A stretch of 64,000 bases of DNA from DATAGZ01 sp036263455 (GCA_036263455.1 DATAGZ010000017.1:208177-272176); one strand, 5' to 3'; counted from the stretch's first letter, positions 1-9,257 are shown. Numbers and translations: made by a program. The notes: generated by a model from the letters alone, not told the origin.

Positions 1-1689
1 CTCGTGGTCGATGTCCCGCCCGATTCCCAGGTGCACAAGCAGATCGTGCGCAAGCGGGCCGAGGCGCGGGCCATCGAGATCGATCCGGTCGTTAAACTGC
101 ATTATATCGACGTCGCCGAACCCGATATGCACGATCCGCGCGGGGACTTGCAGCGGCTCGAACAGGCTCTTGCCGAGCAATGGCAATTGACCGGGCTGGA
201 GTGTGATCTTCGCGTCTTGCAGGGGCTCCAGGAGGCGCTGCGCAAGGGCGGATGGAAGGTGACGGTTGCGATCCACTCCGGCCGGCAGATCATTGCGCTC
301 TGGCCCGGTTATCGCGACCGGGCCTATGGCATGGCGGTCGACATCGGTTCAACCACTATCGCGGGTCACCTGTGCGATCTTGAAACTGGAGAAGTGGTGG
401 CCTCGTCGGGTATGATGAATCCTCAGATCCGCTTCGGCGAAGACCTGATGAGCCGGGTCTCCTATGTCATGCTCCATCCCGGCGGCGAGAAGGAGCTGAC
501 CGATGCCGTCCGAGCCGCAATCAACGATCTGGCCGCGAGCGTCGCACGCCAGGCGGGCCTCACACCCCAGGATATTTTGGAAGCATGCTTCGTCGGCAAT
601 CCGATCATGCACCATCTCCTGCTGGGGATCAGCCCCGTCGAGCTGGGGGGGGCGCCCTTCGCGCTTGCGACCGATGGCGCCACGCAATTCTGGGCGAGCG
701 AGATCGCGCTGGCCATCCACCCCAATGCGCGGATTTTCGTTCTGCCGTGCATTGCGGGGCATGTCGGCGCGGATACGGCCGGCGTCCTGCTTTCCGAAGC
801 GCCGCAGGAGAGTGAGGAGATGTGCCTCATCGTCGATGTCGGCACCAATGCCGAACTCGTGCTCGGCAACAAGCACAGGTTACTCGCCGCGTCATCTCCC
901 ACAGGCCCGGCCTTCGAGGGCGCGCAAATCAGCTGCGGCCAGCGCGCCGCGCCTGGCGCCATCGAGCGGGTGCGTATCGATCCAACCAGTTGGGAGCCGA
1001 GATACAAGATCATCGGCTGCGACTACTGGTCGGATGATCCCCTTTTCGAGGCGGAGGCGCGCCAGACCGGAATCACGGGCATCTGCGGTTCAGGCATCAT
1101 CGAGATTATCGCCGAAATGTATCTCGCCGGGATCCTTTCGAGCGATGGCGTGATCGCTTCGGTCGACCACCCGCGGATTCTGGCCCAAGGCAGGACCTTC
1201 AGTTACGTGTTGCGCGCGGGTGACAATCCCTTAATCGTGACGCAGAACGACGTCCGTGCCATCCAACTCGCCAAGGCGGCGCTCTATGCCGGGGCGCGGC
1301 TGCTCATGGATCGGATGGGTATTGCCAAGGTCGACCGGATCACGCTGGCTGGCGCTTTCGGGGCGCATATCGACGGTATTCATGCCATGGTACTCGGCAT
1401 GATTCCCGATTGCGACTCGGCCAAGGTGACGTCGGCGGGCAACGCCGCCGGAACCGGGGCGCGCATCGCGCTGCTCAACAAGCAGGCGCGCCAGGATATC
1501 GCCCGCCTGGTCAAGCGCGTCGAAAAGATAGAAACGGCAATCGAACCCTCCTTCCAGGAGCATTTCGTCGCCGCCATGGCCATTCCGCATCGCGACGCGG
1601 CCTACGAACATCTGCGCCGCACGGTCACCCTGCCCGAGCGCCGCGAGAGCGCCGCCCCCGCTGGCCGCCGCCGCTCACGGCGGCAGTAG
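1..1689 (+). CDS. RACo-like ASKHA-domain corrinoid activase (DUF4445), 5' end missing
   Basis: The frame is open from the first base, so the gene starts outside the window. What remains is the linker and the large ASKHA (actin-like ATPase) region of the RACo/RamA family. These proteins use ATP and an N-terminal 2Fe-2S ferredoxin domain to reduce inactive cob(II)alamin in corrinoid methyltransfer proteins. Seen here: the stretch VPPDSQV typical of the linker, the nucleotide-binding motif AVDIGSTTIAG, the second phosphate-type motif IVDVGTNAEL, and GICGSGIIEIIAEM and LAGAFG near the C-terminus. The ferredoxin cysteines would lie upstream and cannot be checked. The tail is rich in Arg. Family assignment is firm; the partner methyltransferase is unknown and would probably be upstream. 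Confidence 0.85.
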   Translation, partial: LVVDVPPDSQVHKQIVRKRAEARAIEIDPVVKLHYIDVAEPDMHDPRGDLQRLEQALAEQWQLTGLECDLRVLQGLQEALRKGGWKVTVAIHSGRQIIALWPGYRDRAYGMAVDIGSTTIAGHLCDLETGEVVASSGMMNPQIRFGEDLMSRVSYVMLHPGGEKELTDAVRAAINDLAASVARQAGLTPQDILEACFVGNPIMHHLLLGISPVELGGAPFALATDGATQFWASEIALAIHPNARIFVLPCIAGHVGADTAGVLLSEAPQESEEMCLIVDVGTNAELVLGNKHRLLAASSPTGPAFEGAQISCGQRAAPGAIERVRIDPTSWEPRYKIIGCDYWSDDPLFEAEARQTGITGICGSGIIEIIAEMYLAGILSSDGVIASVDHPRILAQGRTFSYVLRAGDNPLIVTQNDVRAIQLAKAALYAGARLLMDRMGIAKVDRITLAGAFGAHIDGIHAMVLGMIPDCDSAKVTSAGNAAGTGARIALLNKQARQDIARLVKRVEKIETAIEPSFQEHFVAAMAIPHRDAAYEHLRRTVTLPERRESAAPAGRRRSRRQ

Positions 1690-1746
1690 AAGGCCGAGGC
1701 GCAGGAATCGTCCCCAGAGTGACGTGTTGCTCGGCTGGCGAACGGG

Positions 1747-2880
1747 TTAGCCGTTTTTTTCTAATTCGCGTGCGATGATCAGGCGCTGGATATCGCTAGT
1801 GCCTTCGTAGATGCGGGTGATGCGCACGTCGCGATAGAGGCGCTCGATCTCCGTATCCGCGATATAGCCGTAGCCGCCGAAGACTTGCAGCGCTTCGGAA
1901 ACCACGCGTTCGGCGGTTTCGCTCGCGCGCAGCTTGGCCATGGCGGCAAGCCGCACCCGGTCGGGATCGTTCTTGTCCTGTGCCAGAGCGGCGCGCCAGG
2001 TGAGGGCGCGCGCGGCTTCGAGCTCGCTCGCGAGATCGGCGAGGCGGAAGGCCAGCGCCTGGTGCTCGATCAGCCGCTGGCCGAATGTCTTCCGTTCCCG
2101 GGCGTAGTCCAGCGCCCGGTCCAGCGCTGCCTGAGCGATGCCAATCGCCTGGGCGGCGATGCCGATCCGCCCGCCCGTCAGGTTGGCAAAAGCGATGGCG
2201 AGCCCTTGGCCCTCTTCGCCCAGCCGTAATTCCGCAGGGACGGCGCACTCCTCGAAGATGAGTTGCGCGGTATCGGAAGCGCGCAGGCCCAGCTTCTCCT
2301 CAAGCTTGGCGACATGGAATCCGGGCAGTTCCTTGGGAACGATAAAAGCGGTGACGCCTTTTTTGCCCGGCGCCGTGCGTGCGAAGACGAGCGCGAGCGC
2401 GCATCTTTTGCCATTGGTGATAAATTGTTTGACGCCATTCAGAATGTAATGGTCGCCCCGGCGCACCGCGCGGCAGGCGAGTGCGGACGCATCGGAGCCT
2501 GCGCCCGGTTCGGTGAGGGCGAAGGCACCAAGTGCCGCGCCCGTGGCCATGTCCGGCAAAAAGCGGTCCTTCTGCGCCGCCGTGCCGAATTCCTGGATAG
2601 GCGCGCAGCACACAGAATTGTGGACGCTGACCAATGTCGAGGTCGCGGCGTCTCCGGCAGCGAGCGCTTCGATGATCAACGCATAGGTGAGCGTATCGAG
2701 TGGCGTACCTCTATAATGCTCCTCGACCCGCATACCGAGAAATCCGAGCGCGCCGAGCTTAGCCGTCAATTCCTCGGGCAGCCAGCCCGCCTGTTCCCAT
2801 TCCCGGGCGTGGGGCAACAGTTCTTTGCGGGCAAAATCGCGCGCCACCGTTTGGAAAGCGAGCTGCTCGGAATTCAGCAT
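1747..2880 (-). CDS. Short-chain acyl-CoA dehydrogenase
   Basis: FAD enzyme that introduces a trans-2 double bond into an acyl-CoA and passes electrons to ETF. The 377-residue protein has the full family layout: helical N-domain, FAD-binding stretch ALTEPGAGSDAS, substrate-side ITNGKR, and the C-terminal helical domain with RKTFGQRL. The catalytic base is Glu359 in IYEGTSDIQ, the position used by short- and medium-chain enzymes, unlike the isovaleryl type at 4224-5372. It stands alone on the minus strand, 70 bases downstream of an SDR gene. Chain-length or branched specificity (butyryl versus isobutyryl or 2-methylbutyryl) cannot be told from sequence alone. Confidence 0.9.
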   Translation of the reverse strand: MLNSEQLAFQTVARDFARKELLPHAREWEQAGWLPEELTAKLGALGFLGMRVEEHYRGTPLDTLTYALIIEALAAGDAATSTLVSVHNSVCCAPIQEFGTAAQKDRFLPDMATGAALGAFALTEPGAGSDASALACRAVRRGDHYILNGVKQFITNGKRCALALVFARTAPGKKGVTAFIVPKELPGFHVAKLEEKLGLRASDTAQLIFEECAVPAELRLGEEGQGLAIAFANLTGGRIGIAAQAIGIAQAALDRALDYARERKTFGQRLIEHQALAFRLADLASELEAARALTWRAALAQDKNDPDRVRLAAMAKLRASETAERVVSEALQVFGGYGYIADTEIERLYRDVRITRIYEGTSDIQRLIIARELEKNG

Positions 2881-2950
2881 GATTGGAATTCAAAATTGGC
2901 AAAACGTCGCGCCAGCATGGGCGAAACCAGGGGGAACGCCGCAGGAGATG

Positions 2951-3634
2951 TCACCACGGCAGCTTTTCACCGTTGTAATTGATGAATTTACCGCTATCGC
3001 TCATCTTCACTTTGGCGAGCACGCGGCGAATGCCCGCGACCGAATCCGCGGGCTCGAGCGGTGCGGCCGAACCGCCCATATCTGTCTTGACCCAGCCGGG
3101 ATTGAGAATGATGACCTTGATGCCGCGATCCTTGAGGTCACGCGCCGCAATGGCCATGGCCATGTTCACCGCAGCCTTGCTGGTGCGGTAGGCATAGGTG
3201 CCGCCCGATTGCAGATCGGTGAGCGAACCCATGAGGCTCGAAACGGTCGCGGCGGTCTTCAGCGTTCCCAGCGCGAGATTGGGCGCGAGCGCCTCCAGAA
3301 GCTTCAAGGGTGCGATGCAATTGGTCTGGAATGTTTCCAGCCATCCCTTGACACTGGTCGAGCCGAAATTCTGCGGCCCCGCGCCATAGATGCCGGCATT
3401 GTTGATAAGCAGATCGATTGGGCGGTCCTGAAGCTTTTTGGCAAGGGCCCGGATCGATTTTTCATCCGTGACGTCCAGGGGGAGCACCGTCACCTCCCCG
3501 TCCATCATATGCAGAACGCGCGCTTTCTTGGTATCGCGCACGCAGGCGAGCACTTCCCAACCATCCGCCGCATATTGCCTGGCAAGCTCCAGGCCTATGC
3601 CGCGATTGGCTCCGGTGATAAGAACGCTAGGCAT
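2951..3634 (-). CDS. SDR-family NAD(P)-dependent oxidoreductase (C-factor-like)
   Basis: Classical short-chain dehydrogenase of 227 residues. The cofactor motif TGANRGIG is at residues 7-14, LINNAG at 76-81, the catalytic Ser region TVSS around 130-133, and the Tyr149-x-x-x-Lys153 pair in YRTSK. The overall form (short, few extra loops, NPGWVKTDMGG after the active site) resembles the C-signal/C-factor group. Its start overlaps the 3' end of the ridA-type gene by 8 bases, so DUF1272, RidA and this SDR form one translationally linked minus-strand unit. Substrate is unknown. Confidence 0.85.
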   Translation of the reverse strand: MPSVLITGANRGIGLELARQYAADGWEVLACVRDTKKARVLHMMDGEVTVLPLDVTDEKSIRALAKKLQDRPIDLLINNAGIYGAGPQNFGSTSVKGWLETFQTNCIAPLKLLEALAPNLALGTLKTAATVSSLMGSLTDLQSGGTYAYRTSKAAVNMAMAIAARDLKDRGIKVIILNPGWVKTDMGGSAAPLEPADSVAGIRRVLAKVKMSDSGKFINYNGEKLPW

Positions 3635-4022
3635 CAGATCCTCCTGGTTTCCGGGCCGTGACCTCGATCTCGACTTTCATCTGGGGATCGATCAGCTCGC
3701 AAATAACGGTGGTGTTCGCGGGGCGTATCTCGCCGAGATATTGCCCGAGAATCGGTCCGACTTTCTCCCAATGGGCCCGATTCGTCACCATCGCGCGTAC
3801 CCGGACGATATCGGCAAGGCTCGCGCCCGCCTCCTTTAGCGCTGCTGCAATATTCATGAAGCAGCGATGGGTCTGCTCGGCCGGGTCTTCGCTAATGGTC
3901 ATGGTCGCATAATCATAGCCGGTACAGCCCGAGACGAAGATCCATTCCCCGTCGACGATGGCGCGCGAATAGCCATATTCCTTTTCGAAGCGGGAGCCGG
4001 AGGAAATAAGGCGCCGGTTCAT
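3627..4022 (-). CDS. RidA family protein
   Basis: A 131-residue member of the RidA/YjgF/UK114 family, small trimeric proteins that hydrolyse reactive enamine/imine intermediates or related compounds. The start at 4022 is chosen because its ATG overlaps the stop of the upstream zinc-ribbon gene as ATGA and gives the family's usual length; a longer in-frame extension to 4115 would lie wholly inside that gene. Visible family features are IFVSGCTGYD, the central RCFMNIAAALKEAGA, and the RVRAMVTN segment. It is more divergent than canonical RidA, so the substrate could differ. It overlaps the SDR downstream by 8 bases. Confidence 0.85.
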   Translation of the reverse strand: MNRRLISSGSRFEKEYGYSRAIVDGEWIFVSGCTGYDYATMTISEDPAEQTHRCFMNIAAALKEAGASLADIVRVRAMVTNRAHWEKVGPILGQYLGEIRPANTTVICELIDPQMKVEIEVTARKPGGSDA

Positions 4023-4201
4023 TTCTTCACCCGGCGCGGCCGGCGCACGATTTCGCCTCCGCAATTGGGGCAGATATAATCCATCTGCGCACCGCACGCG
4101 TCGCACCAGGTGCATTCATGGGAGCAGATCAAGGCCGAGGGACTGTCCTCGGGCAGGCCGGTCCCGCATTTTTCGCAAGCGCTGCGCATTTCTAGAGACA
4201 T
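4019..4201 (-). CDS. DUF1272 zinc-ribbon protein
   Basis: A 60-residue protein with four CxxC-type pairs (CEKC, CSHEC/CTWCDAC, CPNC) and the closing GGEIVRRPRR that characterise DUF1272. The cysteines should bind zinc; the function of the family is not known. The protein is complete and of usual size. Its stop codon overlaps the next start (RidA family) as ATGA, so it is the first gene of a three-gene overlapping set with RidA and SDR. Confidence in the family is high, in the function nil. Confidence 0.85.
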   Translation of the reverse strand: MSLEMRSACEKCGTGLPEDSPSALICSHECTWCDACGAQMDYICPNCGGEIVRRPRRVKK

Positions 4202-4223
4202 GCTTCCTCCCGTGCCGGATTCA

Positions 4224-5372
4224 TTAGCCGTTCTCCCGGAACAATTCTCGCCCTATCAGCATGCGGCGGATCTCGGATGTGCCTGCGCCGATTTCATAAA
4301 GCTTGGCATCCCGCAGCAACCGTCCGGTCGCATAATCATTGATATAGCCGTTGCCGCCCAGGGCCTGGATGGCATCGAGCGCTATCCTGGTCGCGGCCTC
4401 GGCGGCAAACAGAATGGCGCCGGCCGCGTCCTTGCGGGTCGTCTCGCCCCGGTCGCAGGACCGCGCCACCGCATAGACATAGGCGCGCGCCGCGTTCATG
4501 GTCGTGTACATGTCGGCGAGCTTGGCCTGCATGAGCTGGAATTCGCCGATGGGTTGGCCGAATTGGGTGCGCTCGCGGGTATAGGGCAGAACGACATCGA
4601 GGCAGGATTGCATAATTCCGAGTGGTCCGCCCGACAGCACGACGCGTTCGTAATCCAGGCCGCTCATCAGGACCTTGACCCCTTCGTTGACTTGGCCCAG
4701 TACCTGGTCCCGGGGTACGAAGCAATCCTGAAAGACCAGCTCGCCGGTATTCGAGCCGCGCATGCCCAGCTTGTCGAGCTTCTGGGCACGAGTGAAGCCT
4801 GCCTGATCGCCCTCGACGATAAAGGCGGTGATGCCGCGCGGCCCGGCCTTGCTGTCCGTCTTGGCATAGACGACGAGGACATGCGCGTCCGGTCCGTTGG
4901 TGATCCACATTTTGGTGCCGTTCAGGACATACCCATCCTGGGTGGCGTCGGCGCGCAGCCGCATCGAGACGACGTCCGAGCCGGCGCCCGCCTCGCTCAT
5001 CGCGAGCGCGCCGATTCTGCTGCCTTGGATGAGACCGGGAAGATATTTCTTCCGCTGCGCTTCGGTTCCGTTGCGGCGGATCTGGTTGACGCAGAGGTTG
5101 GAGTGAGCCCCGTAGGACAGACCAACCGAGGCGGAGGCGCGGCTGATTTCCTCCATCGCCACGACATGCTCGATATAGCCCATGCCGGCGCCGCCATATT
5201 CTTCCTCGACGGTGATGCCGAGCAGGCCGAGCGCGCCCATCTTCTCCCAGAGGTCGCGCGGAAAATCGTTGAGGCGGTCGATATCGGCCGCGCGCGGGGC
5301 GATTTCGCGCTGGGCGAAATCCGCCACTTGTTCGCGCAGAAGATCGATAGTCTCGCCAAGACCGAAATTCAC
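4224..5372 (-). CDS. ivd: Isovaleryl-CoA dehydrogenase
   Basis: Acyl-CoA dehydrogenase of leucine breakdown, oxidising isovaleryl-CoA to 3-methylcrotonyl-CoA with electrons to ETF. The protein is 382 residues from a GTG at 5372. That start makes a GTGA overlap with the maeB stop; a longer frame to 5468 would run inside maeB. Diagnostic: the catalytic glutamate sits in GLDYERVVL (Glu242), the unusual site used by isovaleryl-CoA dehydrogenases, while the normal C-terminal site reads YEIGAGTSEI with Gly in place of Glu. FAD motif AMSEAGAGSD and MWITNGPDA are intact. The other leucine-degradation genes (liuB, liuC, liuD, liuE) are not nearby. Confidence 0.88.
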   Translation of the reverse strand: MNFGLGETIDLLREQVADFAQREIAPRAADIDRLNDFPRDLWEKMGALGLLGITVEEEYGGAGMGYIEHVVAMEEISRASASVGLSYGAHSNLCVNQIRRNGTEAQRKKYLPGLIQGSRIGALAMSEAGAGSDVVSMRLRADATQDGYVLNGTKMWITNGPDAHVLVVYAKTDSKAGPRGITAFIVEGDQAGFTRAQKLDKLGMRGSNTGELVFQDCFVPRDQVLGQVNEGVKVLMSGLDYERVVLSGGPLGIMQSCLDVVLPYTRERTQFGQPIGEFQLMQAKLADMYTTMNAARAYVYAVARSCDRGETTRKDAAGAILFAAEAATRIALDAIQALGGNGYINDYATGRLLRDAKLYEIGAGTSEIRRMLIGRELFRENG

Positions 5373-7648
5373 CGGCCCTCTCTTTCCTGCGCCTCGGCCA
5401 CGGCCAGCGCGCTCATATTGACGATACCGCGAACCGATACCGAAGGCGAGAGGATATGCGCTGGACACGCGGCGCCTATCAGGATCGGGCCGACCATCAG
5501 CCCCTCGCCGAGATAGCGCAGAAGATTAAGCGCGATGTTGGCCGAATCCAGATTCGGCATGACCAGCAGGTTGGCGCGACCCCTGAGCCGTGAATGCGGA
5601 AAAAGACGGTCGCGGATGAGTTCGGCGACTGCGCTGTCTCCGCGCATTTCACCTTCGACTTCGAGATCGGGCGCCCGCGCATGGAGCAGGCGCAGGGCGG
5701 CACGCATCTTGACGGCACTCGCCGTATCGTCGGTACCAAAATTGGAATGGGAAAGCAGGGCGATCTTGGGCGCGACCCCGAACTGGCGCATCTCGGTCGC
5801 AGCCAGCAAGGTCATCTGTGCGATGGTTTCCGCGTCTGGGTCAGCATTCACTTCGGTGTCGGTGATGAAAAATGTGCCGCTCCGCAGGATGATCGCGGCG
5901 AGCGCCGAATAGGCCGCGACGCCGGCGGCCTTGCCCAGAATGTCATCGATATGGCCGAGATGTTCCGAAAAGCCGCCGATCGTGCCGGAAATCATCGCAT
6001 CGGCCTCGCCCTGCTTGACCATCAAAGCGGCGATGATCGTCGTCTGGGTGCGGACCAAAGTGCGCGCGAGCGAAGGCGATATCCCCTTCCGTTCGGTCAG
6101 CCGGTGGTAGAACGTCCAATAATCGTGGTAGCGCGGGTCTTGTTCGGGATCGACGTGATGGACATTCTGGTTGAGCACCAGCCGCAGGCCGAGCTTGGCG
6201 ATACGGCGTTCCAGCACGGCCCGCCGGCCGATCAGAATGGGCTCGCCGATTTTTTCGTCCAGCAGGGTCTGGACGGCACGCAGCACCCGCTCTTCCTCGC
6301 CCTCAGCGAAGACTAGCCGGCAGGGTCGTCCCCGTGCGCGGTCGAAAATCGGCTTCATGAGCAGCCCCGAGCGGAAGACGAACTGGCCGAGTTGCTCCCG
6401 ATAGAGGGCGAGATCGGTAATCGGGCGGGTGGCGACACCGCTCTCCATCGCCGCCTTGGCGACCGCCGGGGCAATCTCGACCAGCAGGCGGGGATCGAAG
6501 GGCTTGGGAATGATATAGTCAGGCCCGAAATGCAAATCCTGCTCCGCCTGATAGGCGTTCGCCACGATATCCGAGCTTTCGGCCCGCGCGAGATCGGCGA
6601 GCGCCTTCACGCAGGCGACCTTCATGGCTTGATTGATCCGGGTCGCTCCGACATCGAGGGCGCCGCGAAAAATGAAGGGAAAGCACAGGACGTTATTGAC
6701 CTGGTTGGGATAGTCGGAACGGCCGGTGGCAACGATGGCGTCGGGCCGCAAGCTCTTGACCTCCTCGGGGGTAATCTCTGGCACGGGATTGGCAAGCGCG
6801 AAGACGATCGGCCTGTCCCGCATGCTGGCAACCATCGCCGGCGTCAACACGCGGGGCGCAGACAGGCCAAGGAACACGTCGGCGCCGGCAATGGCCTCGG
6901 CCAAGCTGCGTTGTGCCGTGCACTGTGCATAGGAGGCCTTGCGCGGATCCATCTCGGTGGTTCGCCCCTGATACACCAGGCCGGCGATATCGGTGACCCA
7001 GACATTCTCGCGCGGAAGGCCGAGGCTGGTGAGCAAATCCAGGCAGGCGAGGGCGGCCGCACCGGCACCCGACGTTACCAGTTTGATCTCGGTGAGTGTC
7101 TTTCCCGCGATCTCCAGGCCATTGAGAAGAGCCGCGGCGACGATGATCGCGGTTCCATGCTGATCGTCGTGCATGACCGGGATATTGAGCCGCTCGACCA
7201 GACGTTGTTCGATCTCGAAACATTCCGGGGCCTTGATGTCTTCGAGATTTATCCCCCCAAAGGTCGGCTCCAGACTCGCGATGATCTCGACGAGCTTGTC
7301 TGGGTCGCGCTCGTTGATTTCAATATCGAATACATCGATATCGGCGAACTTCTTGAAGAGGACAGCCTTGCCTTCCATGACCGGCTTGGCGGCAAGCGGC
7401 CCGATCGCACCCAGGCCGAGCACGGCCGTGCCATTGGTAATGACCGCCACCAGATTGCTGCGGCTCGTAAGTGTCGCCGCTTCGCGGGGATCCTGAGCGA
7501 TCGCCTCGCTGGCCGCGGCCACGCCCGGGGAGTAAGCGAGCGCGAGATCGCGTTGATTGGCGAGCGGCTTAGTGGGGGTGATCGCGATCTTGCCAGGACG
7601 AGGCAGGCGGTGATATTCGAGCGCGCCCGCTTTGAAATCGTCGATCAT
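5369..7648 (-). CDS. maeB: NADP-dependent malic enzyme with phosphotransacetylase-like domain
   Basis: 759 residues, the normal length of large MaeB-type enzymes, which convert malate to pyruvate and CO2 with NADP+. Residues 1-410 hold the malic-enzyme part: the start KIAITPTKPL, YSPGVAAASEAI, VLGLGAIGP, the metal/substrate stretch MHDDQHGTA and a Rossmann segment LVTSGAGAAALA. Residues from about 430 on form a phosphate-acetyltransferase-like domain (IGRRAVLERRIA, MISGTIGG, LAATEMRQ), which in known enzymes binds acetyl-CoA as a regulator rather than acting catalytically. ATGA overlap with the transporter upstream and GTGA overlap with ivd downstream point to one operon. Confidence 0.92.
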   Translation of the reverse strand: MIDDFKAGALEYHRLPRPGKIAITPTKPLANQRDLALAYSPGVAAASEAIAQDPREAATLTSRSNLVAVITNGTAVLGLGAIGPLAAKPVMEGKAVLFKKFADIDVFDIEINERDPDKLVEIIASLEPTFGGINLEDIKAPECFEIEQRLVERLNIPVMHDDQHGTAIIVAAALLNGLEIAGKTLTEIKLVTSGAGAAALACLDLLTSLGLPRENVWVTDIAGLVYQGRTTEMDPRKASYAQCTAQRSLAEAIAGADVFLGLSAPRVLTPAMVASMRDRPIVFALANPVPEITPEEVKSLRPDAIVATGRSDYPNQVNNVLCFPFIFRGALDVGATRINQAMKVACVKALADLARAESSDIVANAYQAEQDLHFGPDYIIPKPFDPRLLVEIAPAVAKAAMESGVATRPITDLALYREQLGQFVFRSGLLMKPIFDRARGRPCRLVFAEGEEERVLRAVQTLLDEKIGEPILIGRRAVLERRIAKLGLRLVLNQNVHHVDPEQDPRYHDYWTFYHRLTERKGISPSLARTLVRTQTTIIAALMVKQGEADAMISGTIGGFSEHLGHIDDILGKAAGVAAYSALAAIILRSGTFFITDTEVNADPDAETIAQMTLLAATEMRQFGVAPKIALLSHSNFGTDDTASAVKMRAALRLLHARAPDLEVEGEMRGDSAVAELIRDRLFPHSRLRGRANLLVMPNLDSANIALNLLRYLGEGLMVGPILIGAACPAHILSPSVSVRGIVNMSALAVAEAQEREGR

Positions 7649-8547
7649 GGTGTTGAGGGGACCTCAACGGCCCGATCGCTCCGCTGAGCTATGAGGATAC
7701 CGAGGAGGACGAGCATGCCGGCCGCAATCTGGAGCGGACTCATGGCCTCGTCGAGGACAAGCCAGGCGATGCTCGCCGCACCCACCGGTCCGATCAGGAG
7801 GCTCACGGCGGACAGGGCCGCCGGTAGGTAGCCCATCGCCCAGGCGATCAGCGCCATGCCGACCACTTGGCTCGCCAGGGCAAGACCTCCGACCATCGCC
7901 CAGCCCTGGACACCCTGCGGCCAGAAATGCGGTTCACTCAATATGGCGACCGGTAAAAGCGCCAGGGCCGAGACAAGGGTTGCGAAGAAGATCACGTGGC
8001 CATTGCCGGCGCTTTGGCGCGCGAAAGCGATGCCGCGCAGATAGAATCCATACCCCATTCCGCCGAGCAAAGCGAGGCCGTAACCCAGGAGATGCCCGCC
8101 GCTCACTTCCTGTCCCACTACGACGAGCAGCAGCATGCCGCCTAGTGCCAAGCCCATCCCACCGACGAAACGCCAACCGAAACGCTCATCGAAAAGGAGG
8201 TAGCCGCTCACCACTACCCAGAGCGGCGCGGTATTGCCGAGCAGTACTGCCGCGCCTACCGGGATGGAGCGCAGGGCGCGGTGCCAGGCGACGAGATCGG
8301 CGGCGATAAAAATGCCGGCGAGAAAAATAGCCAGCCAGATACGCGCCGGAAATGAAGGCCAGAGCGGGAGGTGTTTCCTGCGGCACTCGGCCCAAAGCAA
8401 CGCCCCTAGCACCGGTAAGGCAAGCGCCATGCGAAAAAAAGCGGTGCCGTCTGGTCCGAGCGAGGAGAGTCTGACGAAGATGCCGCCCGAAGAATCGATG
8501 AGGGCTGCCCCCAGCAGGAGCAGAAGAGCGAGATGCTGAACCGGCAT
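7645..8547 (-). CDS. DMT-superfamily EamA transporter
   Basis: 300-residue membrane protein with about ten hydrophobic segments arranged as two EamA repeats, the hallmark of drug/metabolite transporters in the inner membrane. The first repeat includes SSGGIFVRLSSLGPDGTAFFRM and the second PVGAASIAWLVLDEAM (typical closing helix motif). The gene leads a minus-strand unit: its stop overlaps the maeB start as ATGA, followed by ivd. An exporter of organic acid, amino acid or related metabolite would suit that context, but no substrate can be read from the sequence. Confidence 0.82.
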   Translation of the reverse strand: MPVQHLALLLLLGAALIDSSGGIFVRLSSLGPDGTAFFRMALALPVLGALLWAECRRKHLPLWPSFPARIWLAIFLAGIFIAADLVAWHRALRSIPVGAAVLLGNTAPLWVVVSGYLLFDERFGWRFVGGMGLALGGMLLLVVVGQEVSGGHLLGYGLALLGGMGYGFYLRGIAFARQSAGNGHVIFFATLVSALALLPVAILSEPHFWPQGVQGWAMVGGLALASQVVGMALIAWAMGYLPAALSAVSLLIGPVGAASIAWLVLDEAMSPLQIAAGMLVLLGILIAQRSDRAVEVPSTP

Positions 8548-8679
8548 GATGACAGTATCTTAGCAGTCGCTGCGACGCTCTGCCACCGCAAAGGGGTCTC
8601 AGCCTCATCGTTGGACCACGTGCGTTATTACCTCGACTAGCAGCGTTATTTGCGAGGAGCTATTTTTCGCCGAGGCGGA

Positions 8680-9255
8680 TTAGCCTCGCTTTTTCCTGGT
8701 GGCCGCGGCTTTCTTGGCGGAAGCCGAGCGCTGCGCGGCCGGACGGCTCGCTGCCGCTTTTCCTCCGCGCTTTCCGCCTTTTCGCGATGGTTCGTGGTTT
8801 TCTTTTTTTCCTCGTCCCGAGCCGCTCTTCTTCCCGCCGCCGGTCTCCTTATTGACGGTGGCCCAGGCGCGGCGCTCGGCCTCTTTTACTCCTACGCCCC
8901 GCTTCTCATAACCCTCTGCGATGTGGTCGGCCTGACGTTCCTGTTTGTCGGTATATTTGGATTTGTCGCCTCTTGGCATGAGTGCCTCCTGTGCCGGCAA
9001 CAGGTGATGATTTGCGGCGTTCCCTAAGACGCCCTCACAAGCGGTGACGCGGGCATAAGCAAATTGCCCGATGATGTGGGTCGTTACGAAGCTCCCTTTA
9101 GATGACGCCTGCCGCAGGCCTTCCGCGACAGTGGGAGGGACCGAGCGATATTCGTAACGCCCGCCGCTTTTGTAGGCGATGGTCAGTACTCGCCGCCGCG
9201 GATCATAGGCGAATCCGCCAATTGCCGAAGATGCCGGCGTATCCATCCAGCGCAT
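8680..9255 (-). CDS. KTSC domain fused in frame to a plasmid-stabilization-like basic protein
   Basis: One open frame carries two usually separate modules. The first about 70 residues are a KTSC domain (SSAIGGFAYD, LTIAYKSGGRYEYRSVP, SSKGSFVTTHI). After a linker of about 25 residues comes a module starting MPRGDKSKYTDKQERQADHI, which matches short proteins annotated as plasmid stabilization proteins, with EGYEKRG and RRAWATVNKE and a Lys/Arg/Gly/Ala-rich tail. The internal ATG at 8979 has its own strong AGGAGG site 5 bases upstream, so the second module (8680-8979) may also be made alone, or the two may be separate genes whose frames run together. A start upstream of 9255 is excluded because it would lie in the terminator of the previous gene. 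Function unknown. Confidence 0.65.
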   Translation of the reverse strand: MRWMDTPASSAIGGFAYDPRRRVLTIAYKSGGRYEYRSVPPTVAEGLRQASSKGSFVTTHIIGQFAYARVTACEGVLGNAANHHLLPAQEALMPRGDKSKYTDKQERQADHIAEGYEKRGVGVKEAERRAWATVNKETGGGKKSGSGRGKKENHEPSRKGGKRGGKAAASRPAAQRSASAKKAAATRKKRG

Positions 9256-9257
9256 AT

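Noticed and set aside
4110..5516. Long plus-strand frame opposite isovaleryl-CoA dehydrogenase (468 codons)
   Set aside because: Shadow of a well-supported gene with intact catalytic motifs; low-complexity, His/Arg/Gly-rich product.
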